Assembly: GCA_000729835.1 (NCBI GenBank)
Contig: JFHB01000308.1
Location: 1-26,488, forward strand
Length of the DNA stretch: 26,488 bases
DNA from: Atkinsonella hypoxylon
Lineage: Eukaryota > Ascomycota > Sordariomycetes > Hypocreales > Clavicipitaceae
Direction: 5' to 3'
Both the position numbers and the translations under genes were made by a program. The notes under the pieces are model-generated. The model had not been told where the DNA came from and did no database searches. It saw only the letters and a program-made list of their open reading frames with translations. Of the stretch, positions 1 through 10,307 are shown in pieces (within the stretch, counting starts at the first letter, position 1; every line of letters begins with the position of its first letter).

Positions 1-976
1 TGGACGGCGTTCCGTCAAGGTAGTGTGGTGGTGTGCCTTGACGAACCGCGCCTGAAGGCCCAAGTCCACTCTTGCTGCCCACTCTGGCACCGCTCGGATA
101 GGTGCATAAATGCAATATTGACCCATCAAACTTTGTCAACAGCACGCCCCCTTCTCGCCCTGTGCCACTTCCCACCCCCTTGATTATTATTTTTTTCTTT
201 GGTCTTTTCTTTTTTTTGTTTCTATTAGAGTTCCCATGTCCATCTCAATGCGTCCACCCCCTCCAACTCCAACTCCGCCCTATGTTATCCACACAGAGAC
301 AGGACAAATTAAACGACGGGTCCGGCAGACCCATACATACCCTGAACCCACCCGTGAAATTTTGTCACCACGTACGCGGCCACAGCCGATCGTTATCCTG
401 GCAAGAGGTAACAGTGGGAAGACCGCCACATCGATGATCCAAGCTGTCGTGGATCCAGAGATCCTCTCGGACCTGGCCGGCCATCTCATCCCCAGGGCCT
501 TTTTAGACCTCCCCCATCCTTTCCGGGCCATATTTTATTAAACCCAGCCCTTCCCCTCCCCCTCTTTCATCTGCCTCTTCCTTACCGAGAACACCCCTTT
601 GCTCGGATCTGGTCCTTAATTAACAACAGCAAGAAAAGCCAAGAGCATTTACTTGTCCTCGTTTCTCTTGCTGGACGCGAGTAGGACCAGCCCTGTCAAA
701 CTTATGTCAAAGACACATCCTTAACTTCAAACCAGGACACAGCTCAAAAGATCCCAGCAAAACTTGTTTCATCCGGGCCTCAAACTTTATCGAATCCAAT
801 CCAATCCAATAAATTGCTATTGCGTTGCAGTTTCTCCGCTTTCAAGCTGTTCTTCGGAGGTCGGGTTGTCGTCTCATGCCTGGGATCGGTTTATAGCCGT
901 CCTACTTTATACCAGCAACCGAAACAAGAGCTTGGAGCATATGCGCCACAACCTGCCGACTATAACTATACCAGGC
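1..976 (+). promoter_or_regulatory. Upstream region and probable long 5' leader of the small CxxC protein gene
   Basis: No coding region could be supported here. The stretch is rich in C and T, with a T-rich run around 188-226 and C-rich runs around 541-600, as is common for promoters and leaders of highly expressed filamentous-fungal genes. The open frames present are short, proline-rich by composition and overlap one another in different frames. Where transcription starts cannot be read from the sequence. That this is the leader of the gene starting at 977 is an inference from position and composition. Confidence 0.45.
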
Positions 977-1261
977 ATGTCTTCCACCACAACCTTTGCT
1001 TCTCAGCCCTACAGATCTTGCTTCTCTGCCTCTTCTGAGTCTGGACACTCTACCGATACATCTTCCGCCTCTGGATACCGTTACAGCATGGACTCTACTG
1101 CCTCCCGACCTGTTGCCTCCGTCGAGATCCTTCGCTGCATGCGCTGTGCTCGCTCAGTGGAAGCTACATCAACTGACGATGTAAGCTCGACCGGTATGGT
1201 TCGCATCGCTCACAATCTCTACTACTGCGAGCGCTGTGCAAAGGCAGTTGGCTACAAATAG
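977..1261 (+). CDS. Small conserved-type protein with two CxxC pairs (zinc-ribbon-like), unknown function
   Basis: This uninterrupted frame encodes 94 residues. The first 50 are rich in Ser and Thr and look disordered. The C-terminal part contains C54-x2-C57 (CMRC) and C84-x2-C87 (CERC), separated by 26 residues, and ends in VGYK. Two CxxC pairs at this spacing are what a four-cysteine zinc site needs, so a small zinc-ribbon-like fold is plausible, but no named family was recognised. The ATG at 977 was preferred because G is at -3. An in-frame ATG at 941 would add 12 residues (106 aa) but has C at -3. A GTAAGC inside the gene (codons for DVSS) is read through because the frame and the second CxxC pair continue. 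No signal peptide or membrane segment is visible. Partner and cellular role are unknown. Confidence 0.72.
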   Translation: MSSTTTFASQPYRSCFSASSESGHSTDTSSASGYRYSMDSTASRPVASVEILRCMRCARSVEATSTDDVSSTGMVRIAHNLYYCERCAKAVGYK

Positions 1262-2819
1262 GCATCGAGCTACGCACAAACATCAGACGACCATGACATT
1301 TATCGAGTGTGAACTTCAACTTGGCTCAGCAGCGAAAAACTCATCAACTCTTGCATATCGGCACGATCTTCAGCGCACACATACGTGTAGCGCAAACTTA
1401 TGTTATATACCATTATCGAAAGTCCTGGTTGAACTTTCGTCAGCGAACTATATATAGAAAGGATACCCCCCGCAATCAGAACCGTCATAGTTGCGAATCA
1501 TAATAAGGACAAGGACACGGACACGCACTCTTCGAGACATCCCAAAAAGCCAACTGTAACAATCACGGCGACCTTCTATTCCCTCGTGCGATTGCAGCTT
1601 ACTTACCTCCGGCCGCGGAACTCAATGACTTGGGGTACACTACGTCGAGCACTTCGGAACCTTACCTCCTTACAACACGTTACTGGGGAAAGGTCTTGGT
1701 CAGCATGGTTACCTGGATACACAGCCTCTACAACTCGGGTGGCCGATTGTCGACGAATTACTTGACACTCTGGCAGTGTGCTAGAATATATGCCTCGGTA
1801 ATAAGCCTCGCCAAGACCAACAAATACACAAGGCGAGGCACTTGGTCTTCGATCGCCAGATACAAACGCCTGACTTTTGCTGGGCTGGATTGTAACTGCA
1901 TTCTTGTAGCGGAGTCAGCATATGCCAGAGCGATACATGAGAGGCGTCGGCCACGTTGCGGAGCTTCGGTCAACCGTGCTGAGCGAAACTTGGCATTTTC
2001 AGGCGGCGTGTGCGAGGAGGATTGGCTGCCGCTCTTGAAATATGATTTGATTTATTTTGTCTTTTTATTGATTTCTCGGGATTGAGGCTTGCTGGCCCTA
2101 TTCTTTTCTGTGCTTTTTTTTTTATTTTTTTAGGCGAGTCGACGGCATAGAACAAGTGCAGGCGCTTGAAATCTCATGATAATACCCCAAAAGCCATTGG
2201 CATTACAGTCGCTTTGAACGGCAACTTTTATTGGTCCATGTAATCATGCATATGAAAATTCGAATTATTTGGTCTTGAACTTGAAATGATAGCATCAGTC
2301 TGCTGGTCTCGTGCGGTCTCGACTCGTACCACGCAAGCATCAGTTCCATATTACAGACTGGGGCGGTGCAGTCCTTCTGTGCTAAGCCTCGGGCCCGCGC
2401 GCAGCGTACCTGGCAGAAACAGTGGGGCACCCCTGGCAGTTCTGAAACGTCGGGTACCAGCCAAGCATCCCCAACAAGGAAGAGTGGAGCCCGCTAGGGT
2501 CCAGTCCATCAAAGCCAAAACAAAAAAAAAAATTAAAAAATTTAAGACGTCTTGGTGTCTGGTGATTTGACAAAGGGCAGCGGAAGTGAAAGAAAAGCCA
2601 AAAAAATGGAGCAGGAAAATTCAAAAGCCCATCAATCAATGTCCGGTCTTGCGTCTGCGTCTGAGTTGGGAGGGGCGCCATTTCCGCTTTCGTGATTCGC
2701 AAGAGGCTAGCCTGCAGCCAACGAGGTTCTAGAATCCCGAGTCAGCCGTGTCTACGATGTTCTTGGCTGATGATAAGGTTTCTGGCAAAGGGATCACGGG
2801 CTCTTGACGTCACGGATAC

Positions 2820-4358
2820 TTTTTTTTTTTTTTTGTCGAAGCTGGTTTATTTATTTAATTTTTTTTTTTCTTTTGGTTCTTGCGAACGGCACCAACCATA
2901 TCCCCACGTCGCATGGGCGGCGCATCATGTGATCGGTAGCGAAACGTTTCACAGACTTTCCGCCCCTCCCCTCCCTACCCCACCCCACCCCCCCAATCTT
3001 GTGTATTGGAGCGGTCAGCTGTTGTTTCATCCGGGGCTGAACACGTTTGCTTTTGTGGCGGTCCTGGTGAATTGTCTGCGTTTGGAACTAAGTGAAGCCC
3101 TCTTTTTTTTTTTCTTTTTTTTAAGGGTACCGATGTGCGGGTACCCGTTATGGCAAAGGTTTTTTTTTTCTTTCTTCGTTTCAGGCGGATTCTATTTCTA
3201 TCAGCGTTGCTGGACGGCGCATGGACGTGATTGTACGTGAGGCTCGTCGTAGAATAACTACCCACGTTTGCAAAAATAAGCCATTCGTACGGTACTATGT
3301 AGCTACCTAGGCACGTAGTCCTTTTGCATTTACATTTACAGTAATTATAGATCATGCGGTGCTGGGAGTGGGTCGCCGCTAGCGTTCGCTGAAGATGGAT
3401 GGCCCGGTTTGCGACCAAATTGTGCGTTCATCCGTCCATCCGTCGCTCACCGACACGTTGTAGATTTGTTGCTTGCTCGTGCATTGCGCCCTCAGGTAAC
3501 TGTGTGTGCTGGCAAGTTTATCCACCGGGCACACTCTCAGCCGGCAACAAATACGAGCCTGCACGGGATATCGTGGGACACAACGGCCATCACTTACTCG
3601 TAGGCACTTTTTTTTTTTTTTTTTTTGTTGGAGGGGGTTTTGCCCGGCAATTCTGTATTGTATTCTGCATAGGGAAAAAAAGCTATTGTGTTCTTGGTCA
3701 AGTGCTTTTGCTTTTGCCTGCTCCTTACTCCTGTTGTCCTGCCCGGGTGAGGGATTTTCTTTTTTTTTTTTTTTTTTTTCGCGCATAGAGAGAGGGTGGA
3801 CAATGTTTGTCGGACTAATGTTCTGTGATTTTTTTTTTCTTTTCTTATGCTGGGCTTGGACGTGATCACCATGGCCCCGAGCCAGGTTATTGCCTTTTCT
3901 CATGCGCCTCACCTAGAATAAGCCGACTTCACTTCCCCACGTATATCGCACCCTCGACAGGACCATCCGGGCATGAGAGTGAACGGTCTGGAACCATGAA
4001 GCATCGATTCTCGCCTGCAGCAGAAAGAACCGGCAACGATGGCACCGCCATGCAATGCGCAATGCAAGCTACCAGTGCTGGTTCCTCCAGTTAGATCAAT
4101 GCGGGCAGTGATGCGCAGCGAAGCACACTAATTGCAGGTAGCCCAAGATTGCTTTGCCCATTTTCACGTTGCACAACACCCAGACGCTATTCGCTGGAGT
4201 CCTATCAAGAATAATTCCCAGCCCTTTTTTTTTTTTTTTTCCCTGATGTGGGATCGCACTAGATGATATGCCGTCCCATGACAGGCCTTCACTCTTTGGC
4301 ATGATGGAGCTCATTTTGAAAAAAGCTACGCCGACGGCTGAAGCATTGCTTTTTTTTT
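2820..4358 (+). repeat. Cluster of long poly-T tracts, all on the + strand
   Basis: T runs of about 9-20 nt lie near 2820-2834 (15), 2859-2869 (11), 3103-3113 (11), 3160-3169 (10), 3608-3626 (19), 3760-3779 (20), 3829-3838 (10), 4225-4240 (16) and 4350-4358 (9). A further T-rich run lies near 2114. The only comparable A run in this interval is near 2522-2532, just left of the cluster. Poly(dA:dT) tracts are known to disfavour nucleosomes. What these tracts do here is unknown. Confidence 0.9.
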
Positions 4359-4570
4359 GCACGTGCACTAACTACCCCTGCAAGTTCATCAAGATTCCGC
4401 CCTGTTCCGCGCCGTCTACCACCGCAAGGCAAGATTTGTCGTTGCAACAGGCAAAAATTTGGCTTCTGAACGGTGCAGAAACATCGTCATCTTGCCGTCT
4501 TGGTGTTTTAAAAAACGAACCCACGCTTGTTCTCTTCCATGACCTCATCGTGCATGTTCTACCCCTCCTT

Positions 4571-4594
4571 CCCCCCCCCCCCCCCCGCGCGCGC
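4571..4594. repeat. C16 homopolymer followed by (GC)4
   Basis: Sixteen consecutive C residues (4571-4586) run directly into GCGCGCGC (4587-4594). The complementary G run could form a G-quadruplex, and the alternating GC could adopt Z-DNA. Homopolymers of this length are also prone to sequencing and assembly length errors. Confidence 0.9.
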
Positions 4595-5087
4595 TGGTAA
4601 GGGGGTGTATGAAAGATACCTAGGTAGATAGCATTATGCAGACAGAGGTAATTGACCATATCCGTACTACGTAGCCTTGCTTTCCTTCCTTTTCTTCCTC
4701 CAATGCAATTATTGAAGAGGGCTGTGGATCAGGTGGTGTCCATCTGCGCGTGGTGCGCGTCAAGAGCGAGTTTCATTCGCAAAATAATTAAATTCTTGTC
4801 GTAAAGCGGTACCCAATGTCCAAGGCATGAATCTCGTCATTTAACGTTAATTTCGGATTACCCTTGTAAAATACTTGCTTCTCATCTCGTATATCCGCCC
4901 TGCCAACTCTATGCCTATATTCTTGATCGCAACGTGCTATATTAGTGGGATGAAGCATTACTCATTACTCTTGCACATGCTGCCTCCACGGGACCACGCT
5001 ACGGATGCCTGTCCAAAGGTCGCGTGTCCGAGTCACTGGTGCTATGCCGTCGTTGCACGTGTATCCGTATCCCGACTTTTTGTCTAG

Positions 5088-5104
5088 TCTCTCTCTCTCT
5101 CTCT
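5088..5104. repeat. TC dinucleotide microsatellite
   Basis: About eight TC units in a row in the gene-free region. A shorter CT run occurs near 19221-19234. Confidence 0.9.
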
Positions 5105-5857
5105 TCATCAATAGGGAGAAAGAAGGATTGTAACCCCTCCTTCGAAAGCGGATGCTATGGGCTATGTCAACTGGGGGTTTCACCTGAAAAACTCATGATG
5201 GCGCCTTACTGGAGACACATCGCCGTCGGCTTACATGCAGACAGCCACCGCGGAGATGCTCGAGCAATTACGGGAATGATCGGAACATGGGCTGTCGAAA
5301 TGCTCAATGAACACGGTTAGTCGTTCAAGTACCAGCTCGGGTCCAATATTCTGTGCCTTTCGTTTTACTGTGACGTGGTGTATCAACGTCTCCGAGAAGC
5401 AGACAGCAAGCCCCTCCATCATGCCAACCAATACATACAGATAAAGCCGCTATTATGATGTCTTGGTCACGAGTACTGGACCGATAACGACATCTAAGTG
5501 AGGGACAATCAGGCCCGTCCCGTTCAAAAGTCGTGACTTCACTTGCCGACCGCAAGCTCACTTTCTACACACAAAACACCACAAGTGCAAAGCACAGACA
5601 ACACCCCAAGTCGCTGAGCATCGATGACGCAAAATGGACACAACTTAATATAGAGAACAGCGCCTGTCATAAGATGCATATATACAATTCAAACTTGTCA
5701 TGACTGATTTTAGAAAAAAGAAAACAACCTGTAACACTGAAATACGCCGTACGCTCTTCCCAAATGCCATTTGCAGAGTGCCCCAAGCGTCCCACCAATA
5801 CGCTCAATACCATCTTTCCAACCGGCGCATCGCTATCCTCGGATGGATACGCCCATG

Positions 5858-7555
5858 CTAATCCTCCATCTTCACATCGCTATCCTTACCAAGGTTCTTA
5901 AGCAAGTAGCTTCGCTTGAAGTATTCATTGGGATGGACAATAGTCTCAAGCTGATTGGCAGTCATGACGCTCTCATCCTTGGCCTTCTTAATTTCAGCCT
6001 TGTGGAGGTGTTCAAATACACTATTTCGTTTGTCAGTTCATCTGCCACCTCAAACCACTCCTGAGTATACTCATGACAACGTACCGGTTGCAAGCCATGT
6101 GAAACTTTTGATTGTCCTTGTCTTCCTTCACGCCCTGCAGCACGGACCGGTCCGTAACGCCCATGGCCTGCACCAAGGCCGTCAGGTTTTCCATGTTAAA
6201 GTGCCGATAGGGGCAGCCATGTGCCTCCCCGGGCCCGGGAGGATGTTCAGTCAAGATCTTTTGACAACTATACGGGCTGTAGCCGCCGCCTCTGCGATTC
6301 GAGTCGCCACCGACATCACCATAGGCGTGACGAACATTGTATCTGTACTCCTTGTTGAACTGGTCATCGGTGACCTTGTGGAATGAGCTCCGCCAGAACA
6401 TCAGACACTCCTCCAAGTTCAGCCCAATGCCCTTCAGGAACAATGTGTATTGTAGACGACCATAGTGCTTGAGGTGAGCATCGCGTCGTAGTGAGCGGTG
6501 AAGGTGAGACATGCAAGCTGGGAAATGCTGCGACAAGTTGTCGATATTCGCGGCAGTAATCTGTGCTCCCTCCGGAGCGGTTGAGCTGGACACATAGGCA
6601 GAATCCGGGGTGATGAAGTTCTTGGAAAGGTGATTCAGGATCGGGGTCAGACGGTCATCTTCATCAAGACGCGGTAACGCCCGCGCAGTGAGCTACGGGA
6701 AAACTGGTTAGTTTCCTCAACTTCCTCAATCTTTTGCGGCAGCAACGCTGAGTCTGGACTCCCATACCTCGAGTTGTTTCTCCAATCGGGACGAGAATTC
6801 AGCAACTACCATGCTGGACTGTTCGCGTCCCGGTACGAAGGCTTTGCCCTGTTTTAAAAAGACCCGCCTTCCCTCTATCAGGTCAGGGACCCTCTCCCAA
6901 TCAACTTTGAACCACAGGTCATCCTCCATTCCCGACTTCTTGCCAAGCATCGCCGCCAAGTCGGCAGCATATTCTTTCTTTTCCTCATCCGTCACAGCCT
7001 CCCACCAATCCAGATCAAGGCTCGACACAAAAGCAGATCTCTCAGATAGATCGTCGTTGTTGAATCGCATGCGGAAAAGCATCGTTTCCACGCGCGTGAA
7101 GCGGCGCCGCAAATCCTCAGTCGAAGAAAAGGCCAATCTAAGAATGAAGTGGCTGTAGTGATCCTTCTGCCTCTGCGTAAACAATCTTTCCGCAGAGGAG
7201 CTATTCGTGTCGAGAGGGAGATATTTGTCCAATATGGGCTTCATATGAGCAGCCGTTTCGGCTGGAGACCGGTTGCGAAATGAGCATGCTTCCAACTCAG
7301 CCAGCACTACCCAATTCATGTCAGTCACTGTAGATGAATCCTTGCCATAAACAGAGCTCACATACCTCTCAATCGATCGATAGCCCATTGCTCAAATTGC
7401 TCTAGAGTAATATCTGCTGTAGGCGCATCCGTGTAAAAGTTGAGTCTGTGTGGGTATTCGACGTCTTTGTACTGAGACGTAGCGAACTGCTTCTTTCGGT
7501 AGTCGATGACATTGCGTCGCTTTGGGTCGATACGACTAAAGTCTTGTCTTAGCAT
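5858..7555 (-). CDS. pri2: DNA primase large subunit (Pri2/PRIM2), 4 exons, 499 aa
   Basis: This is the Fe-S subunit of the DNA polymerase alpha-primase complex, which makes the RNA primers for nuclear replication. The exons are 7366-7555, 6768-7306, 6085-6692 and 5858-6020. The introns are 59, 75 and 64 nt, have GT-AG ends and contain CTGAC/CTAAC branch points. The spliced frame is exactly 500 codons including the stop. The N-terminal domain starts MLRQDFSRIDPKRR and includes the family segment YPHRLNFYT. The C-terminal domain keeps four cysteines, C303, C386, C403 and C444, spaced 83/17/41. That is nearly identical to the 4Fe-4S ligands of yeast Pri2 (336, 417, 434, 474). Exon 4 completes the ACNRVFE motif, which confirms the last splice. 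The length is in the family's usual range. The promoter carries an ACGCGT box. No truncation or frameshift was seen. Confidence 0.96.
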
Positions 7556-7678
7556 TGTAAAGATGTATATATAGCAGTCTCTTGGCGAAAGTTCTCTTAT
7601 TTTCCGGCTGCAATCGTCTCGTTTTCCACCTCAGCAGGTATCGTGAAGTCGCCATGATTGATTGAGCTTCCGGAGAAG

Positions 7679-7789
7679 ACGCGTCGAGGCGCGTATGCTG
7701 GTGGGGCCAATCAATTAAACGAGCCCAGCCAATCAGGCGCGCTTCATTTCCAGACTGTGGCCTTCCCACTAACGCGCCCACCCGCCAAT
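7679..7789 (-). promoter_or_regulatory. pri2 promoter: MluI cell-cycle box and CCAAT boxes
   Basis: ACGCGT lies at 7679-7684, about 125 bp upstream of the pri2 ATG. Related GC-rich near-matches follow at about 7688-7694 (GGCGCGT) and 7771-7778 (AACGCGCC). CCAAT occurs at 7707-7711 and 7729-7733, both within CCAATCA, and again at 7785-7789. In yeasts, MBF binds ACGCGT to drive S-phase genes including polymerase alpha-primase subunits, and the HAP complex binds CCAAT. That the same factors act here is an inference. This was the only ACGCGT I noticed in the window by eye. Confidence 0.6.
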
Positions 7790-7983
7790 GCTTCTCGCTC
7801 GATCTACCGAGACGGACCAGTTACCTCCATGCATCACCAGCCTAGTTGGACAATAAATGCTGTCGGAAAGCACGGGAAAGAGCATATCCTCGCGGTTTCT
7901 CCATAATGAACGTAGTCTCATGCCATGGGCCAACGACTTGTAAGAGGACTCAAAAATCAAAATTGCCATTTGGGGCATAGGTC

Positions 7984-8376
7984 CTATCTCATTGTGGTCT
8001 GTACGAATGCCTTCACTATAATCTCATCAAAGCTGACTTCTACATCACTCCCATTTGCGCCTTTCACTAGGCATCCTTTTGAGATTCCGGTGGACGTATT
8101 CGCCTGACGTGCTCCCCCTGATGTGGCTGTATTCTCCCTGACATGCAGGCCGCTTCTAGGCGTTGCTGAGCTTGCAAGCTCCAAGTGTCGGTGCCTTCGT
8201 TGCACCGTCGGTATTAATCCTCCATGAAATGTCTGCCGACCAGCATCAATAGGGAGGCTTGTGTCACTGCAGCCTGCTGTTCTCCATCGTGTGACAAGTC
8301 CGGCCCATAAATGCACAGGGTCGGGCTCAAGGACTTTGTCAAGATTGCGCACGTTACTCGGCCTACTAAAAATCAT
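7984..8376 (-). CDS. Candidate hypothetical protein, 130 aa
   Basis: This is an ATG-initiated frame between the CFEM receptor gene and pri2, on the same strand as both. It begins MIFSRPSNVRNLDKV, is hydrophilic with mixed composition, and has no membrane segment, no signal peptide and no recognised domain. The last 30 residues (acidic SDVEVSFDE) look more protein-like than the middle. No family was recognised. It might be a small orphan gene, the last exon of a longer gene with an exon upstream, or chance. It ends about 430 bp upstream of the pri2 start. Confidence 0.25.
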   Translation of the reverse strand: MIFSRPSNVRNLDKVLEPDPVHLWAGLVTRWRTAGCSDTSLPIDAGRQTFHGGLIPTVQRRHRHLELASSATPRSGLHVRENTATSGGARQANTSTGISKGCLVKGANGSDVEVSFDEIIVKAFVQTTMR

Positions 8377-8774
8377 ACTGATATTGGCAGATAATCAGAA
8401 GAGATCTAGATAAATGGGAGAAGGAGCGCAGATATGCTTGAACATCAGCGGTCGAATGGTTTGCAGCACGGGTGAAGGTGCAATGCACGCCGTGTCGCAT
8501 CTCCAAACTAAACAAAGCAGATACTCTGGAGCTTCGTGACAACTGCTTCATCATACTGCACCCTCGGAGAATAGGACATGATCGTATGGACGACATATCC
8601 GTCTCAAAACAGGCAAAGGACTGGCTGGTAAGTCATGCAAAGAAGTATTTGCTATTCTGATGCCTGCAAATTATGGTAGATGAGACTGTAGGTCAGAAAG
8701 TGTCCCTACAAAAAAATGCGAGGGGTATGATCCAAATCGCTCCTTGTGTAAACTCAAGAAAACCGTATCCATAA

Positions 8775-10307
8775 CTACACACCGAGGGATTTACTGCTCC
8801 TCTTCTCTCCCTCCGTTTGAGCCGTCTCAATACTCGATAACTCGAACGGCTTGTTCCCCATAAAGTTGCTGTTCCTTGTGTTTCGATCGTCCGTGTTATG
8901 AGTAACATGTGACTGACTATTGGACACGATGGTACTGAAAACTCGGGGTGCAAGGCGCACCAAGAATAACCTCAAGGTCGGCAAGCACGTGCAGATCATG
9001 CCGACGTTGACTTCGATGGTCGACCACCACCCAATAAACCAATCATCCCAAGTAGGGTTGGTCGAATTGGAGAAGTAGATGAGACTTTGTAGTCTCAATA
9101 CAGATACGATGGTGACGCTGAGTGACAAAGTCAGCACAGGCTATTCACAAATCATGCCGTGCAAATTGCCGGCGACGGAGTGGCGTAAACAAGACTTACA
9201 ATGTACCAAGGAGGAACATGAAGACGACACCCAACTTCTTTTTCCAGTGAAGCCTCAGCCCCTTGATTTGGCTTAGGGGTAGAGCAATCATCCACAGGTC
9301 GAGCGCGATGTTGAAAGCGGCGTGCAACCATGCGAACAAGTTGAGGTCGATGCAACGACCTGACGAATCCCTCTCAACGTACTGCGTCCAGTACCTGCTG
9401 ACGGGTTTGCAGGCGAAGATACCGGTGGTAACAAACACGATGCCAACGACGACGTTGAGGATGCAGGTTCCCATCAAAAAGCGGCGGATTGTCGTCCCAG
9501 GGAAGATGCTTAGATAAAATAGCGACAGACTCAACTTGATGATTGCCATCTCAGCCAAGTAAAGAATTTCGATGATGTAAAAGAACTCAGCGAACTTGGT
9601 CAGCTGACTAGGCGAAATCGTCCAGACATCTCTGCCCAGACCGTGATCGGTCAAGCCAACTTTGTTGATGATTGTGCATGGAATACCCAAGATGAGAGTC
9701 CACATGATGGCCCAGTCGTCCCAGCCCAGCTCTCGTCGTTGGCTCCAGAATCTATTATACATAAGTCGCAAAACAACAAGCAATGCTGTGACGACACCCA
9801 TGACAAGGTTCATGGCATTATATTGCGTACTCTTGTCTCGAATTGGCCTGTTACATAACGTTTCGGTCGCATTTCTGGTGACTATTTTGAAACAGCCTGC
9901 AAGTCAGCAACACAGATCTGTTTCGAATATGGCGCATGTTCCAGCTACACGGCAATACAGAAACAACTTACACAGAGCTTCCGTTTTGTTGCAAGCGTTC
10001 AGGATGCAGGGTGTGGCTAGATCTGAGATAAAATTATACTGGTCCACGCAAATACACTTGGGGTCGTCGACAGAGCAATTTGCCTCGGTGACCGAATTTG
10101 ATAGGCATGGCAACTACATCAGTGCATATTGTTAGTCTATATCGGGAATTTTTTTTGGGGTTCCTGGCTTCAACATACTGCACATGGCGGCACCGAGGCC
10201 AATAGTGATGTTAATTCCGCAAGGGTAGGAACCGTACCCTGGTCGGCGAAACAAAACCTCGACAATATCACTACCACCAGGGAGACGAATCCCAGACTTG
10301 ATCCCAT
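8775..10307 (-). CDS. CFEM-domain seven-transmembrane receptor (PTH11-like), 4 exons, 431 aa
   Basis: This is a plasma-membrane receptor of the fungal rhodopsin/PTH11 type, a family that in plant- and insect-infecting fungi is linked to surface sensing. The exons are 10179-10307, 9972-10113, 9200-9881 and 8775-9117, giving 432 codons with the stop. Residues 1-21 form a signal peptide (MGSSLGFVSLVVVILSRF). The CFEM cysteines are C42, C46, C56, C63, C65, C79, C84 and C100. With D59 they fit the published consensus spacing exactly (x3, x9, x6, x1, x13, x4, x15). Seven hydrophobic segments follow from about residue 114, with the family landmarks GWDDW after TM1 and NPTWDDW between TM6 and TM7. 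The C-terminal tail of about 60 residues is polar. The intron 2 acceptor was set at 9882 because it gives the CFEM spacing; the upstream AG at 9897 would insert five residues with two extra cysteines. The ligand is unknown. The leader upstream is CT-rich on the coding strand. Confidence 0.93.

Larger units (their letters stand above)
1262..5857. other. Long gene-poor interval with poly-T tracts
   Basis: About 4.6 kb between the CxxC protein gene and the 3' end of pri2. I found no open frame with domain logic, good codon use and plausible splice sites. The longest minus-strand frames (for example 3379-3912) are lysine-rich only because they read through poly-T tracts. The left part should include the 3' UTR of the CxxC gene and the right edge the 3' UTR of pri2. 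In between are homopolymers, a C16/(GC)4 run and a CT microsatellite, listed separately. A short protein-like frame of about 43 codons ends at 5320 but has no support beyond composition. A non-coding transcript cannot be excluded. Confidence 0.6.

Noticed and set aside
1630..2085. 151-codon + strand frame
   Set aside because: It starts at TTG, has no recognisable domain and poor codon use, and lies in the presumed 3' region of the CxxC gene.
3379..3912. 177-codon minus-strand frame with lysine runs
   Set aside because: The lysine runs are read-through of poly-T tracts; composition and overlap with equally open frames argue against coding.
5024..5320. 98-codon + strand frame, protein-like at its end
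   Set aside because: It starts at GTG, runs through the CT microsatellite, and has no domain. Only the last 43 codons look plausible, which is too little to call.
8472..8660. + strand frame with a CTPCR motif suggesting a Zn2Cys6 cluster
   Set aside because: Only two cysteines match; the remaining four of the cluster are absent and the frame starts at GTG.
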